Shown here in pieces: positions 7,907 through 17,437 of a stretch of 64,000 nucleotides of DNA; position 1 is the stretch's first letter, and every line of letters begins with the position of its first letter. The notes under the pieces are model-generated. The model had not been told where the DNA came from, did not search any database, and saw only the letters and a list, made by a program, of their open reading frames with translations. A program made the translations under genes and the position numbers. Origin of the DNA: CAVSWN01 sp963770995 (GTDB lineage: Bacteria; Acidobacteriota; Vicinamibacteria; Vicinamibacterales; CAVVIG01); assembly GCA_963770995.1 (NCBI GenBank), contig CAVYRS010000005.1, forward strand, positions 930,001 to 994,000, in the 5' to 3' direction.

Positions 7907-8023
7907 TCATGCGGCCGATGCAGCGCTTTGCGGTCTGCGGTGAATGAGCATCCAGGACGTCCCGAACTTGTCCCGGAGCATCGCAAAGCGGCTGGCGAAA
8001 AAGGTCTCCTGCACCGGCATGAC
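7907..8023 (-). pseudogene. 3' remnant of a PhnB-like VOC gene
   Basis: The reading VMPVQETFFASRFAMLRDKF then GTSWMLIHRRP matches the C-terminal part of PhnB/3-demethylubiquinone-methyltransferase-like VOC proteins, where a Phe-Trp/Phe-Phe and GxxWM pattern is conserved. The first ~100 residues are missing: the gene starts abruptly next to the CHAD gene stop. It lies head-to-tail with the SRPBCC remnant. Confidence 0.6.
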
Positions 8024-8030
8024 TTGACGC

Positions 8031-9011
8031 CTACGCGACCGCGCCGCGCGCCGACGCCGCCGGCGCCGTCTTGGGCTGCATCGCCTGAGGCCGACCGATC
8101 CGATCGGCAATCGCGATCAAGCGCGGGCGCGTGCGCATGTAGCGCGCGTGCTCCCGTCGGCAGTCCTCTTCGATCGCCCGCACGAAACCATTGTCCTCGC
8201 GGGCACCGGCGAGATCCCGCAGGGCCACCGCTGCGTGCGTCTGCCGCGCCCAGGTCAGCAGGACCTCGAGATCGCGAAGGCGACCCAGGATCTCTTGTGC
8301 GTGAGTCAAGTCGGCAATCGCCCGAGCCACGCCTCGGGCATCCGTCTCGATCGCAACTTCAAGCGAGTAGCGGAGTGTCTTGATCGCGACACGGACCATG
8401 TGAAGGGGCTCAGATGCGTAGAGCGTGCCGGCGGCCTCGATCGCCGATCGGAGCTGCACCGCACGACGAATCTGTCTCGCCTCGAGTACCCATTTCACCG
8501 TCTGCGATCGGCGGTTGCCGTTGGCGCGATCCTGTTTGCAGGAACGGGCGAGGCTTTTCAACTTGCCGGCGAGACGCTCCAGCTTCTCGCGGGGAAGCGT
8601 TTTGTCCAGTTGCTGGCGCGCCGAAGCCTGGGCGCTGCCAACCGTGGCGGCCACGCGTTGAAGCGACGCGGCCGAGTGACGCTGCTGCTTTTCGAGGTCC
8701 GCGATGAGACGGGACAGAACGTCGAGTTCGCGCACCGCGCTGAGGGCCCTCGTCACTCGCCCGAGACGTCGCCGAAACTTCGCCTGCGTTACCGCGCTGG
8801 CGCCGAGCAGCGGAACCAGTTCGCGCAGTCGACGCGACGCGATCCGAACGCGATGCAACGACTCGTAGTCGCCGCGCTCGAGTCCGGGGAGCGCGTGTCG
8901 AAAAGCGCGCACTCGTTTCCGAACCTGTGCGTGAAGATTTGATGTGGCCGCCAAGGCAGAGCCAGAGATTGTAACGGACCTGTAGACTCCTGCCAATCCC
9001 CACTCACTCAT
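8031..9011 (-). CDS. CHAD domain protein
   Basis: CHAD proteins are all-alpha, carry conserved His and basic residues, and are known to bind inorganic polyphosphate. Two CHAD half-repeats are seen: HRVRIASRRLRELVPLL near residue 53 and HMVRVAIKTLRYSLEVAI near residue 204, each with the H-x-x-R-x-x-x-(R/K)-x-L-R pattern. The 326-residue length is normal for a stand-alone CHAD protein. No CYTH domain is fused. The protein is very rich in Arg and Lys. The start MSEWGLAG at 9011 has no strong ribosome-binding site, so a start further in (e.g. before HAQVRKRVRAFRHAL) cannot be excluded. The neighbouring phosphate genes suit a polyphosphate role (inference). Confidence 0.85.
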   Translation of the reverse strand: MSEWGLAGVYRSVTISGSALAATSNLHAQVRKRVRAFRHALPGLERGDYESLHRVRIASRRLRELVPLLGASAVTQAKFRRRLGRVTRALSAVRELDVLSRLIADLEKQQRHSAASLQRVAATVGSAQASARQQLDKTLPREKLERLAGKLKSLARSCKQDRANGNRRSQTVKWVLEARQIRRAVQLRSAIEAAGTLYASEPLHMVRVAIKTLRYSLEVAIETDARGVARAIADLTHAQEILGRLRDLEVLLTWARQTHAAVALRDLAGAREDNGFVRAIEEDCRREHARYMRTRPRLIAIADRIGRPQAMQPKTAPAASARGAVA

Positions 9012-9475
9012 CCGTGGAACCTCGTCCGAGGCGCAGTTCCGGCTCCTCGACCCTAGGTGAGCCCATCCGAGGTCGGATCACTGCTGACCCGCTGTTGGCG
9101 CGGATGAGTGCGTCGAGCTGGACGTCGGCCCCGTCTGACGCACTCCTGTTGCGGATGTTGCTCGAGTGCAGGGGCGATGACGCGTTCGGGTGACGTCGCA
9201 CGCCGTTGGTGGGAAATGCATCTTCCCAACCTCTCACAGCCCCTTGTGCTCGCGGTGCCGGCCGCAGGCACTATTGGCCCGGAGCAGCACCTCGCGAGCG
9301 CCAAGGTTCCGATCGTCGAGGCAATAGTGTAGCTGCGACCATCAACATCCCTTGAATGCCGAGCTTCAGAAGCTGGACCCCAGCACGATGAGCGAGACGA
9401 TGCGGAAGCGTGCACGGGACCTACGACGTGTCTCTTCGGTCCACGCCGCGTCCGCCCACCGGCCATCGCCTTCGC
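9012..9475. other. Intergenic region with no recognisable gene
   Basis: Reading frames here are short, lack family motifs and are mutually inconsistent. No hairpin-plus-T terminator or RNA gene was recognised. Confidence 0.5.
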
Positions 9476-10111
9476 CTACAACAGCGAACAGGCCTCGTTG
9501 AACGGCAAGCGCGGCAGTCGTGGGTACAGCGTTGTCGGATCCCCATACCCAAGGTTGCAGAGGAAATTCGACTTGACGTGGCCCTCGGGGAAGAATTCCT
9601 GATCGCAGCCAAAACAGGGCTGGCCGGCGGCAAAGAACGCGTCATCGACCTTGGCCTGATCGAAACCGGACATCGGCCCGCAATCCAGGCCCAGGGCCCG
9701 GGCCGCCATGATCAAGTACGCGCCCTGCAAGCTGGAATTCCGTTTCGCGGTCGTATCGGTCAGCTCGGGATTCCGCTCGAACAGCTTCGCCATGCCAGCA
9801 TTGTGCGGAAACAGCCTGGGCAGTTGCTCGTAGAACTTCATGTCGTACGCGATGATCACCGTCACGGGAGCGGCCATTGTCTTCTCGACGTTGAGTGGGG
9901 CGAGCGCCGGACGAAGCCGCTCTTTGGCTTCCTTCGACCGGAGAAACGCGAACCGCGCCGGGGCGCCATTCGCGCTCGTGGGGGCCCACTTCAGCAAATC
10001 GTAGAGATCGCGCAGCGTCTGATCGGTCACGGGCCGAGCTTGCCATTTCGTGTGTGTGCGCGCTTCACGAAAGAGGCTATCCAACGCAGCGTCGTCGATT
10101 CGTTCTGCCAT
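9476..10111 (-). CDS. Nitroreductase family protein, RutE-like malonic semialdehyde reductase
   Basis: This is an FMN-dependent NAD(P)H oxidoreductase of about 211 residues. The start at 10111 (MAERIDDAALDSLF) follows a good GGAGG; a start at 10156 would be less typical. Family marks are ARTHTKWQARPV (flavin contact), LLKWAPTSANGAPARFAFLR, and GLDCGPMSGFDQAKVDDAFF, with C-terminal FLCNLGYGDP. RutE-type enzymes reduce malonic semialdehyde in pyrimidine breakdown. The other rut genes are not nearby, so a general reductase role is equally possible. It stands alone, between a non-coding region and gene debris. Confidence 0.85.
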   Translation of the reverse strand: MAERIDDAALDSLFREARTHTKWQARPVTDQTLRDLYDLLKWAPTSANGAPARFAFLRSKEAKERLRPALAPLNVEKTMAAPVTVIIAYDMKFYEQLPRLFPHNAGMAKLFERNPELTDTTAKRNSSLQGAYLIMAARALGLDCGPMSGFDQAKVDDAFFAAGQPCFGCDQEFFPEGHVKSNFLCNLGYGDPTTLYPRLPRLPFNEACSLL

Positions 10112-10236
10112 GCCCTTCCTCCCGTGATCCGTTTCTGTTGTCTTTCCCTTCTTCACGTGGGAGTTCGTGCAGCACGATGCGATCCATCACGGTCAGTGGA
10201 GCGTGTATGCCTTGCTCGCGGGGTTCGAGACGCCGC

Positions 10237-10360
10237 TCAACTGGCGAACGTCATGGGGCTTGTGACGATCAGCAATCCCTCGACGCGGGCTGCATCGATT
10301 GCCGCCTTCGCCAGCGTGTAAGCCAGATGGCGGCCGCGCAGCGGCGGAGGCACTTCCGTG
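10237..10360 (-). pseudogene. Possible 3' remnant of a GNAT acetyltransferase
   Basis: The frame PPPLRGRHLAYTLAKAAIDA followed by ARVEGLLIVTSPMTFAS resembles the acetyl-CoA binding motif (R-G-x-x-x) and C-terminal strand of YjdJ-type acetyltransferases. The N-terminal half is absent. The identification rests on one motif and is tentative. Confidence 0.35.
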
Positions 10361-10690
10361 CACGGCGGCGATCGCGAATGCGCTCCGACACTGTTCCTGC
10401 AGGCGGGGAGCGAAACGTACGCATACCGACGACTCGGCGACGGCATCGGTCGTCCCCTGCTCTGCCTTCAGCACTTCACTGGGACGCTCGACATCTGGGA
10501 TCCGGCAGTGATAGATCCCCTCGCGCGCGGACGTGAAGTCATTCTGTTCGACTAGCGCGGGCGTCGGTCGGTCGAGCGGTCAGGTGCCGCCCACGATTGC
10601 CGGCATGGCGAAGCATGCCCTGGCATTGATGGACGGTCTCGGGCTGGCGAACTGCGACGTCCCAGTATCCGGCGAGTCACCAACAGTGCT
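10358..10690 (+). pseudogene. Decayed alpha/beta-hydrolase gene, 5' part only
   Basis: The first part reads YAYRRLGDGIGRPLLCLQHF with TGTLDIWDPAVIDPLARGREVILFD and then a stop at 10553-10555. Shifting frame at that point continues the same protein as AGVGRSSGQVPPTIAGMAKH and ALALMDGLGL. Family members have LFDNAGVGRSSG here, so an indel has broken the gene. After about residue 95 the similarity stops, before the nucleophile elbow, so the catalytic core is gone. Confidence 0.6.
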
Positions 10691-10719
10691 TGGCTGTCTG
10701 TCAGGTGCCCAGGTACGTG

Positions 10720-13700
10720 CTACCTGAACATCTCAGGCCTGATCACGAATTCCCGCACGACGCCCTGCTGATCGACGAACCGGCCCTTGCCATGCACGTT
10801 GAACTTCGTGTCCGGCGGCAGCGCCACGTTCACACGCACGACCTTCGTTTCGCCCGGCGCGAGCGCACCGACCGCGGCGGGGTTCGTCAGCACGATCGGC
10901 GGGTGACCTTTCAGCGCCGTGAACATCAGTTCCGCGATGACCACGTGGCTCGCGAAACCGCTTCCCGTGTTGGTGACCTCGATGTCCACCCACGTCGCCC
11001 CGGATGGCGAGCCCTGGCCGGCGATGATGCGCCCGACGACCATCGGCGTGCCCAGATCGATGAACGTCACGCCGCCGTCGTGATCGGAGAGGCGCGCGGG
11101 GCTCGTCGAGCCATAGAGCGACACGGGGAAGTCGGCGTTGCTGCGGCCGTAGGCGAACCGGCTGACCCAGGGGAGCAGCGCGGCGTTGGCCAGAGCGTGA
11201 TCGAGCGTCTGCGCGTTCCCATCGAACGTGTAGGAGTAGCGCTGCTGCGGCGGCAGCAAGAGGTTGAGGTTGCTCACATTCGGCGTGACGAGGTCCTGGC
11301 TCGCGGCCGCCACCTGCTCCGGTGGTGCCGGTGTGCCTTGGATAGTCCCCATCACGTCGACCAAGCCGTCGTTGACGTCGAAGGCGTTGAAGTCGCCGAC
11401 GAGCAGGACCTTCGCCTGCGGGTTCGTCGTCTGGAAGCCCTGCACGAGGTTGGCCAGGTACTCCGCCTGCGCCTTGCGCTTGGCTTGCACGCGCGGCGTG
11501 TTCACGTCGTTCAGCGATCGCAGGTGGTTGATGATGACGATCAGCGGGAACGGATCGCCGTTTGGTCGTGTCGCCGTCGCCTCGAGCACGAACGGCGGGC
11601 GGTCGTTGAGCAGATCGTTGTTGCCCGTCACCGGGTTCACGAACGTCGCGTCCTTCCCGTACTGCGTGACGCTCAGCACCCCGATGCGCGTGGACTTGAC
11701 CAGGAACGCGACGTCGATGCCGCCGATGTCGTTGCCTTCCTCGAGGAAGCCGACGTACTGCGGATCCGTGCCGCCGGCCGCGATCGTGTCCTGATTGATG
11801 CGCGCGGACAGCGCGTTGACGACCGCCTGGTTCTCGATTTCGACGAGCCCGACGATGTCGGGCGAGCCGAGCACTTCGCGAACGACGCGCGAGGCCTTGT
11901 CAAGACGCCGCTGGTACGCTTCGGCCGTCAGCTCCGGCTCGTCCACGTCCGGATCGTCGGTGTCGTCGAAGAACCGCTGGAGGTTCTGCGATCCGACGGT
12001 GATCTCCGCCGGGCGCGCGGCTGGCACCGGAACAATCGACGCGCCGCCGCTGATCCCGATCGTGCTCGTCGACTCCGGTCCGATGGTGTAGGTGCGGAAG
12101 CCGAAGTCGAGCGGCCCGGTGAGGTCCGAGATCAGCGTGCCTGCGCTCACGTCGAGCAGCGGCTGCCCCAGTAAACTGCTCACGATGCGCAGCCGCTCAG
12201 GGTTGGTGTCGAACACCGGAATCGCGCAGCCGACGCCGGCGGCGCAGGTCGGCGGGGGATCGTTGGCGTCGATCCCCGTTTCGCGGAACGGCCGCGCAAC
12301 GCCGGTCACCACGCCGTAGAACACGCCGGTCGGCGTGCCGACCGCGCTGCCCTCGTTGATGTTGCCGAGGGTCGGGCCGACGACGGTGAGAGAGGGCACG
12401 GTGACGCGCATGCCTTCGAGCGCCTCGAGCCGCGCGACGGCGTCGGCCGCGGTGGTCATCGCGACGGTGATCTCGGTGGGCGCCGGCAGCGCTTGACCGG
12501 ACGCGAGCCGCGTAATCGTCAGCGGCGCGCCGATCTCGGTCAGCGGCGCCTGGAACGGATCCGCGGAGGGCACGAACTCCGATACGGTGCCCGTGACGCA
12601 CACGAGGTTGCCGACGGCCGCGCGCGTCGTCGGCGTCGCGCTGGTGAAAACGAATACGCCGTCGGAGGTCGCCGGGTTGCCGTCGCCTGGCGTCATCTGG
12701 ATGTAGAAGCCGTTCGATCGCCGCGCATACACCACACCAGTGATCGTCACGAACTGCCCCTGGAGCGGGGACGTTGCGCCGCTGCCCTGGATTTCCGCAA
12801 CCGACGCCGTCGGCGTGCAGGTCGGCACCGGGCTCACGGTCAGCGTGATGGCGGCGATCCCGGTGCGCGCGTCGGTATCGGTGATGACGACCGGGAGCGT
12901 TTTGGCGCCAAGCGACGTCCCGATCGCGACGCTGGTCGCCAGGTTGAACACGCTGTCGCTGCTGGTCGAATCGCCGTTCGTCCCGTCGTCGAAGAGCGGC
13001 TGGGTTGCCGACCCGCCAATCACGGTGAGGTCGGCGACGACGGAGGCGATCTGGCTGGCACCGGGGCTCGCCGTGACGGTCAGCAGCACGGCGTCGCCGG
13101 CGAAGAGGTCGTCAGGAGTCGCCAGCCCGGTGCCGGACGGGTTCGCCGGGTTCGGCACGATCGAGAAATCGTCGATGGCCAGCCCATCGTCTGCGCCTGA
13201 GGCATCGACGTCGATCCAGCGGATCCAGAACGTGGCGCCGGCCGGAATCGACAAGCCGACGATGGTGTGGTTGATGGTCGCGCGATTCGCGGCGGCGTTG
13301 CCGTCGAGCGCGCCGGCAGCCGTGGTGAACGGGCTCGAGAAGTCGATCTCGTCGGCGTCGATCCACGTGCCCGTCGTGAGCGACGTCGCATCCAGGCTGT
13401 ACTGGAAATCGAGACGGTCGGCGCGGCCGGTCGCGCCGAGCCGCCACTGCTCGCCGGTGAATGCGATACCGAGCCGGGCAATCGTCACGCTCGTCTGGTT
13501 CTCGAACAGCGCGCCGATCGTAGGAATGAGCGATCCGCTTCGGAGCGCGCCAAACGCGCGCTCGGTGCTGCTTGCCGCTCCATAGCTGTAGGTGTCGCCG
13601 GTGTTCGACCCGCCGTTGTCGGCGGCATAGAGCTCGTTATCGCGCGCCCCTCCGCCCGACTCCGCCAGGAACCACCCGGTCAGCAGCGGGAGATTCGTTG

Positions 13701-14829
13701 TGCCCGTGTTGGCAAGCGCGTCGAAGTTCTGCGCGTACGCGACGCCTGCTGTCGTCAGGATCGCCGGGCCGACGTCGTCGGCCAGGATCGTGCCGGTCGC
13801 GACGACCGGTGACGGCGTGGCGCCGGTCACGTTGCTGACCGTAACCGTGAACGTTTCGTTCGGCTCGACGTTGACGTCCCCGTTGACGGTCACGTCGAAC
13901 TGATAACTCGACTGAGTGGCCGGGATGACGACGCCGGTCAGACTCCTCGAGACGTAGTCGTTATCGACGATCGTGGCCGAACCGTCGCTCGTGGCGATGT
14001 CGAAGCTCACGCCGGCCGCACCCGCCGGGCCCGACAACGTGACGAGGAACGAGAACGTCGTTACGCCGGCGTTGCCTTCCACCAGCTGGACGTTGCCGAT
14101 CGTCAGCGTTGGATCGACCGGCGTGCTCTGTGGGGTCAGCGAGAAGTCGTCCACGGCGAGGCCGTCGTCGGCCCCCGAGGCGTCGAAGCTGGACCACCGA
14201 ATCCAGAACGTCGCGCCGGCCGGGATCGACAGTCCGGTGACAGTGGCGCTGATGGACGTCCGATTCGCCGCCAAGTTGCCGTCGAGCGCGCCGACGGCCG
14301 CAGTCGGATTCGGCGTGACGAAATCCAGCCCGTTCGCGTCGATCCACGTTCCGGTCGTCAGCGACGTCGCGTCGAGGCTGTACTGGAAGTCGATCCGGTC
14401 GTTGATCGCGCGGCCCGTCGTACCGAGCCGCCACTGTTCTCCGAAGCAGGCGATGTCGAGGGCGGTGATGACGACGCCGGTGTCATTCTTGAACGCGCCG
14501 CCGATCGTCGGCACGAGTGTTCCGCTCTGCAGGCCGCCGAACGCCCGCTCGGTGCTGGCCGTCGCCCCGAAACTGTAGGTGTCGCCCGTCCCGATATTGC
14601 CAAAGCCGGCTGTAAAGGTGGTGTTGGCGCTCGAGCCGGTCTCGATGAACGCCCATCCAGTGGGCACAGTACTGCTCGTGCCGCTACTGGCGAGCGAATT
14701 GAAGTCCTGTGTGTATGGCGTGCCTGCCGTGGTCAGACTGACTTGGGCGGATGCCGGAGTTGCCAGGAAGATCGCCAGCACGGCGAAAGCGCTCGCCAGT
14801 GCACGTCGAAAACTACGTGTCGCCATCAT
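10720..14829 (-). CDS. Large secreted ExeM/NucH-like endonuclease/exonuclease/phosphatase with duplicated ectodomains
   Basis: A 1369-residue exported protein; start 14829 (ATGATG) follows GAGGA, and MATRSFRRALASAFAVLAIF with a PASAQ cleavage site is a signal peptide. In order: a ~200-residue domain beginning LTTAGTPYTQDFNSLA, a Calx-beta type segment (VQLVEGNAGVTTFSFLVTLS), a second copy of the first domain (LTTAGVAYAQNFDALA), a linker, an OB-fold nuclease-like module (GVVYARRSNGFYIQ), then the EEP catalytic domain (VGSQNLQRFFDD, DIVGLVEIEN, NHLRS, VGDFNAFD, SDHDG) and a C-terminal CARDB-like domain. The family cleaves extracellular DNA, releasing phosphate and nucleosides. A role in phosphorus scavenging is inferred. 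Confidence 0.88.
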   Translation of the reverse strand: MMATRSFRRALASAFAVLAIFLATPASAQVSLTTAGTPYTQDFNSLASSGTSSTVPTGWAFIETGSSANTTFTAGFGNIGTGDTYSFGATASTERAFGGLQSGTLVPTIGGAFKNDTGVVITALDIACFGEQWRLGTTGRAINDRIDFQYSLDATSLTTGTWIDANGLDFVTPNPTAAVGALDGNLAANRTSISATVTGLSIPAGATFWIRWSSFDASGADDGLAVDDFSLTPQSTPVDPTLTIGNVQLVEGNAGVTTFSFLVTLSGPAGAAGVSFDIATSDGSATIVDNDYVSRSLTGVVIPATQSSYQFDVTVNGDVNVEPNETFTVTVSNVTGATPSPVVATGTILADDVGPAILTTAGVAYAQNFDALANTGTTNLPLLTGWFLAESGGGARDNELYAADNGGSNTGDTYSYGAASSTERAFGALRSGSLIPTIGALFENQTSVTIARLGIAFTGEQWRLGATGRADRLDFQYSLDATSLTTGTWIDADEIDFSSPFTTAAGALDGNAAANRATINHTIVGLSIPAGATFWIRWIDVDASGADDGLAIDDFSIVPNPANPSGTGLATPDDLFAGDAVLLTVTASPGASQIASVVADLTVIGGSATQPLFDDGTNGDSTSSDSVFNLATSVAIGTSLGAKTLPVVITDTDARTGIAAITLTVSPVPTCTPTASVAEIQGSGATSPLQGQFVTITGVVYARRSNGFYIQMTPGDGNPATSDGVFVFTSATPTTRAAVGNLVCVTGTVSEFVPSADPFQAPLTEIGAPLTITRLASGQALPAPTEITVAMTTAADAVARLEALEGMRVTVPSLTVVGPTLGNINEGSAVGTPTGVFYGVVTGVARPFRETGIDANDPPPTCAAGVGCAIPVFDTNPERLRIVSSLLGQPLLDVSAGTLISDLTGPLDFGFRTYTIGPESTSTIGISGGASIVPVPAARPAEITVGSQNLQRFFDDTDDPDVDEPELTAEAYQRRLDKASRVVREVLGSPDIVGLVEIENQAVVNALSARINQDTIAAGGTDPQYVGFLEEGNDIGGIDVAFLVKSTRIGVLSVTQYGKDATFVNPVTGNNDLLNDRPPFVLEATATRPNGDPFPLIVIINHLRSLNDVNTPRVQAKRKAQAEYLANLVQGFQTTNPQAKVLLVGDFNAFDVNDGLVDVMGTIQGTPAPPEQVAAASQDLVTPNVSNLNLLLPPQQRYSYTFDGNAQTLDHALANAALLPWVSRFAYGRSNADFPVSLYGSTSPARLSDHDGGVTFIDLGTPMVVGRIIAGQGSPSGATWVDIEVTNTGSGFASHVVIAELMFTALKGHPPIVLTNPAAVGALAPGETKVVRVNVALPPDTKFNVHGKGRFVDQQGVVREFVIRPEMFR

Positions 14830-14907
14830 CGTTCGTCCTCGATGAGTCAATGCGATGCGGTTGGACGTTTTCTACACCAGGCCAATGACGATCGCGTGAC
14901 GTCTGTG

Positions 14908-16008
14908 CTAGTGGATAGGCTGTCCGGCATCCGGGTGATCGCGCAGCCAGTCGACGCCCATCCACGACGCGATTGTAGCGGCAACCTGGCTGTTCGCAAG
15001 CGGCGGGGTGTTCCGCCAGACGCCGCGCTGCGCCATGCGCGGCGACACGAACGCCATCCACGCCTCGCCCGAACCGGCGACGTCCGATCGATGCACCCGC
15101 CAGTCCACCGGCGTACGGCCGCGACCGTGATCGGTGGTGATGAGCAGATGCGTTCGGCCACGGTAGTCGGCGTCGCTCTGCAGCCAGGTCCACAGCTCCT
15201 GTAGGAACCGATCGGTGCGCGTGTAGGCGTCGAGCACGCGATCGTAGCGGCCGTCGTGTGCCCAGTCGTCCGTTTCGGTGAAAGCCATGAAGAGCAGCCG
15301 TGGCCGCGCGGTTGCCAGGTGGTTCATCGCGAGCCTGAACGTGAACACGTCGAACCGCGTGATATCCCATGGCGGCAGCGCCTCGCCCTGCAGGTCGCCG
15401 ATCAGGCGCGACTCGATGCCCGAGCTGCCCGGCTCTCCCGTGCTGCCCGCGCTGACGAGCGTCGCGCCAGGCGTGTGCTCGGCGATTTCGTTGAGCACGC
15501 CCCACGACGCGAACGTCGCGACCTCGCCGCGCGACAGGTGCAACTGCTCGCGAACGTGTTCGAGCACGGTCGGGTACGGGTTGCGGATCCGATCGTTGCT
15601 CTTGATCTCCGCGTCGTGCGGCTCGCCGAGGAGCATCTCCGCGTAGCCCGGATAGGAAAACCAGTGCCGGTTGCTCAGGCGGACGACGCTGCCGCTCGCG
15701 CCGTCGCCGGCGATCGATCCGTGATCGGTCACGAGGCTCCAGAAGAACGGCATCAGCTTGCGCCGCCGCTCCTCGCGCGTCGGCGCCCAGAAGCGCTGGT
15801 AGGCGGCAGTCGTCTCGGCGCGCTGCGGCGGTTTCACAGTGCTCTCGAGCACGGCGAGGTCGAGTCCGCCGAAGACTTCCTCGGTCCGCGCTCCGTCGAT
15901 GGTCACGAGGACGACGCGACCGCCGGGGAGCGGCATCTGCTGGCCGGAATGCGCGAGCGCGCCAACGGTCGAGATCGCGGCGAGGATGGCAATCGTCCTT
16001 GACGTCAT
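14908..16008 (-). CDS. Secreted alkaline-phosphatase-superfamily phosphodiesterase/sulfatase-like protein
   Basis: The start at 16008 follows AGGAGG and opens a signal peptide MTSRTIAILAAISTVGALAH. An upstream extension to 16200 is not needed. The N-terminal metal-binding motif VVLVTIDGARTEEVFGG, the middle NRHWFSYPGYAEML and FMAFTETDDWAHDGRYDR, and late LLITTDHGRGR fit the alkaline phosphatase superfamily (nucleotide pyrophosphatase/phosphodiesterase or sulfatase branch). Asp and His residues in TDDWAHDGR and TDHGRG are likely metal ligands. The product is about 366 residues, periplasmic or secreted. It lies directly after the big nuclease gene in genome order, both read leftwards, with a 78-bp gap. 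Confidence 0.82.
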   Translation of the reverse strand: MTSRTIAILAAISTVGALAHSGQQMPLPGGRVVLVTIDGARTEEVFGGLDLAVLESTVKPPQRAETTAAYQRFWAPTREERRRKLMPFFWSLVTDHGSIAGDGASGSVVRLSNRHWFSYPGYAEMLLGEPHDAEIKSNDRIRNPYPTVLEHVREQLHLSRGEVATFASWGVLNEIAEHTPGATLVSAGSTGEPGSSGIESRLIGDLQGEALPPWDITRFDVFTFRLAMNHLATARPRLLFMAFTETDDWAHDGRYDRVLDAYTRTDRFLQELWTWLQSDADYRGRTHLLITTDHGRGRTPVDWRVHRSDVAGSGEAWMAFVSPRMAQRGVWRNTPPLANSQVAATIASWMGVDWLRDHPDAGQPIH

Positions 16009-16266
16009 CGCGGTTCCTCCTGGAGTACCGGCGACCGCCGGTCTGTGAAGGCTACTGATGGGCGGTGACGACGCCGTGACGCCCGACAAATTCGCACGTC
16101 CGCAATCACGGCGCGACACCATCGTCGCGTCGCTTTCCGACACTGAATCACCCAGGAGGTGCGAGGTGGATGCCGTCGACATCCAGACGCTGAATCGCAT
16201 TCAGGTCGAGTACGTCGAGATGTCGACTAGTTTCGGTTGCGCGTCCCCGGAGACCAGCGCCGTGCG

Positions 16267-16842
16267 TCACTTAATGATCAGCTGGTCGACAACGCGAACA
16301 ACGCCATCGACGTTCCGGGCGAGTTGAACGCCTCGCTTTTTTGCGGCGGACGATTCGACCCTTCCTGCGAGCGTCACAACATGATCCGAACTCTGCAGGT
16401 GGACGTCGCTGCCTTTCAGCAGCTCTTCTCGGTCGAACAGCCACTTGCACTTAGCGGCGATCCACGCGTCCGTGAGACGTTCGCCCTTCTTCGTAAGTCC
16501 TGCTTTCGAACGGTCTGCCAGTGTTCTATCGTTGTCGCCATCCACCAAGATTTCGGGTACGACTTGAGAGACGCCCGGGATCTTGGCAAGCTGAGCCGCA
16601 CGAGCTTTCTGCGTCGCGGTTGCGACATCCCCGCGTATCGTCACCACGCCGTTCGCGACATCGACTTGCAGGTCGTAACGTTTCAGCGTTGCGTCCGTTT
16701 CGAGCCGGAACATGATGCGGTCTTTGAGCGTTTCATCGGCCGTGCGCGGATCGCGGTCGATCGACTGCGCGCTCAACCGCACCGCGTCGAATGAACTGAC
16801 GAGCAGCAGCGCCAATATGGCTCGGCAAAGTGAGCGTGGCAT
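16267..16842 (-). CDS. Exported protein with two BON domains
   Basis: BON domains bind phospholipid membranes and are found in OsmY-type periplasmic stress proteins. Start 16842 is chosen because GGGGAGG ends 6 nt before it; the result is a signal peptide (PRSLCRAILALLLVSSFDAV, cut near SAQS). BON 1 covers about residues 38-105 (DLQVDVANGVVTIRGDV, IPGVSQVVPEI). BON 2 covers about residues 117-190 (DVHLQSSDHVVTLAGRV, VVRVVDQLIIK). The length of 191 residues suits a two-BON protein. It is not in an obvious operon. Confidence 0.85.
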   Translation of the reverse strand: MPRSLCRAILALLLVSSFDAVRLSAQSIDRDPRTADETLKDRIMFRLETDATLKRYDLQVDVANGVVTIRGDVATATQKARAAQLAKIPGVSQVVPEILVDGDNDRTLADRSKAGLTKKGERLTDAWIAAKCKWLFDREELLKGSDVHLQSSDHVVTLAGRVESSAAKKRGVQLARNVDGVVRVVDQLIIK

Positions 16843-17437
16843 GGCCATCCTCCCCAGCACGGCTGACGCAAGCAGGGGTCCAGACGTCTGAAACAGCGCG
16901 ATTTGTTACAAAGATGTGATGTTTTGCGCGGCAATCCCGCGGGGCTCCAGTACTTCGCCATGGGCGCCTCTTTGGCGGCGCTGATTCGGTGGCTCGCCGC
17001 ACGACCTACGATCGCGGCCCCACCCGCGGCCTCGGCAATCACGATGCGACCAGCTTTCAGTCGAAGACGTTCGCGCGATGGTGGACGGTACGCCCCGCCC
17101 GGTCGACGCCGACGTTCAGACGATCCCGTGCGGCCGCTGCCTGCACGCACCCGAGGAGCGACGAAGTGTGTCGAGTGGAGCCTCGGCCGCGACGCGGGCG
17201 ACCGACGCCTTCGGGCCGCGCTGCTTTCCAGTAATCGATCGTGTCGCTGGTTCGATCTGCCGCCGATCGCGGCGCCAAGCGCTGTGAACCAGAGAGCCTC
17301 ACCGATCGACGCAGCTTGCCGGTTCGCCGGCTCGGCTCGGCCGGACCGTACGGACCGGTCGCGCGCTCATTTCTTGATCCAGATCAATTACTCCGGCGCC
17401 TTCGCAGCGTACCTTGGCCAGAGAACAGGAGGCGCAC
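16843..17437. other. Intergenic region with FNR-type box; no gene recognised
   Basis: Frames here are low-complexity Arg/Ser-rich readings without motifs. The useful signals are the FNR-type palindrome at 17374-17387 and the AGGAGG ribosome-binding site before 17438. Confidence 0.5.
17374..17387 (+). promoter_or_regulatory. Perfect FNR/Crp-type box upstream of the ester cyclase gene
   Basis: TTGATCCAGATCAA matches the FNR consensus TTGATN4ATCAA at every position. It ends 50 bp before the start codon at 17438. A Crp/Fnr-family regulator gene lies just beyond the target gene, in convergent orientation. Confidence 0.7.

Noticed and set aside
10690..12174. 494-codon open frame on the plus strand opposite the large nuclease
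   Set aside because: Arg/Val-rich antisense reading of a high-GC gene, with no motif or ribosome-binding site; the minus-strand protein has clear domains.
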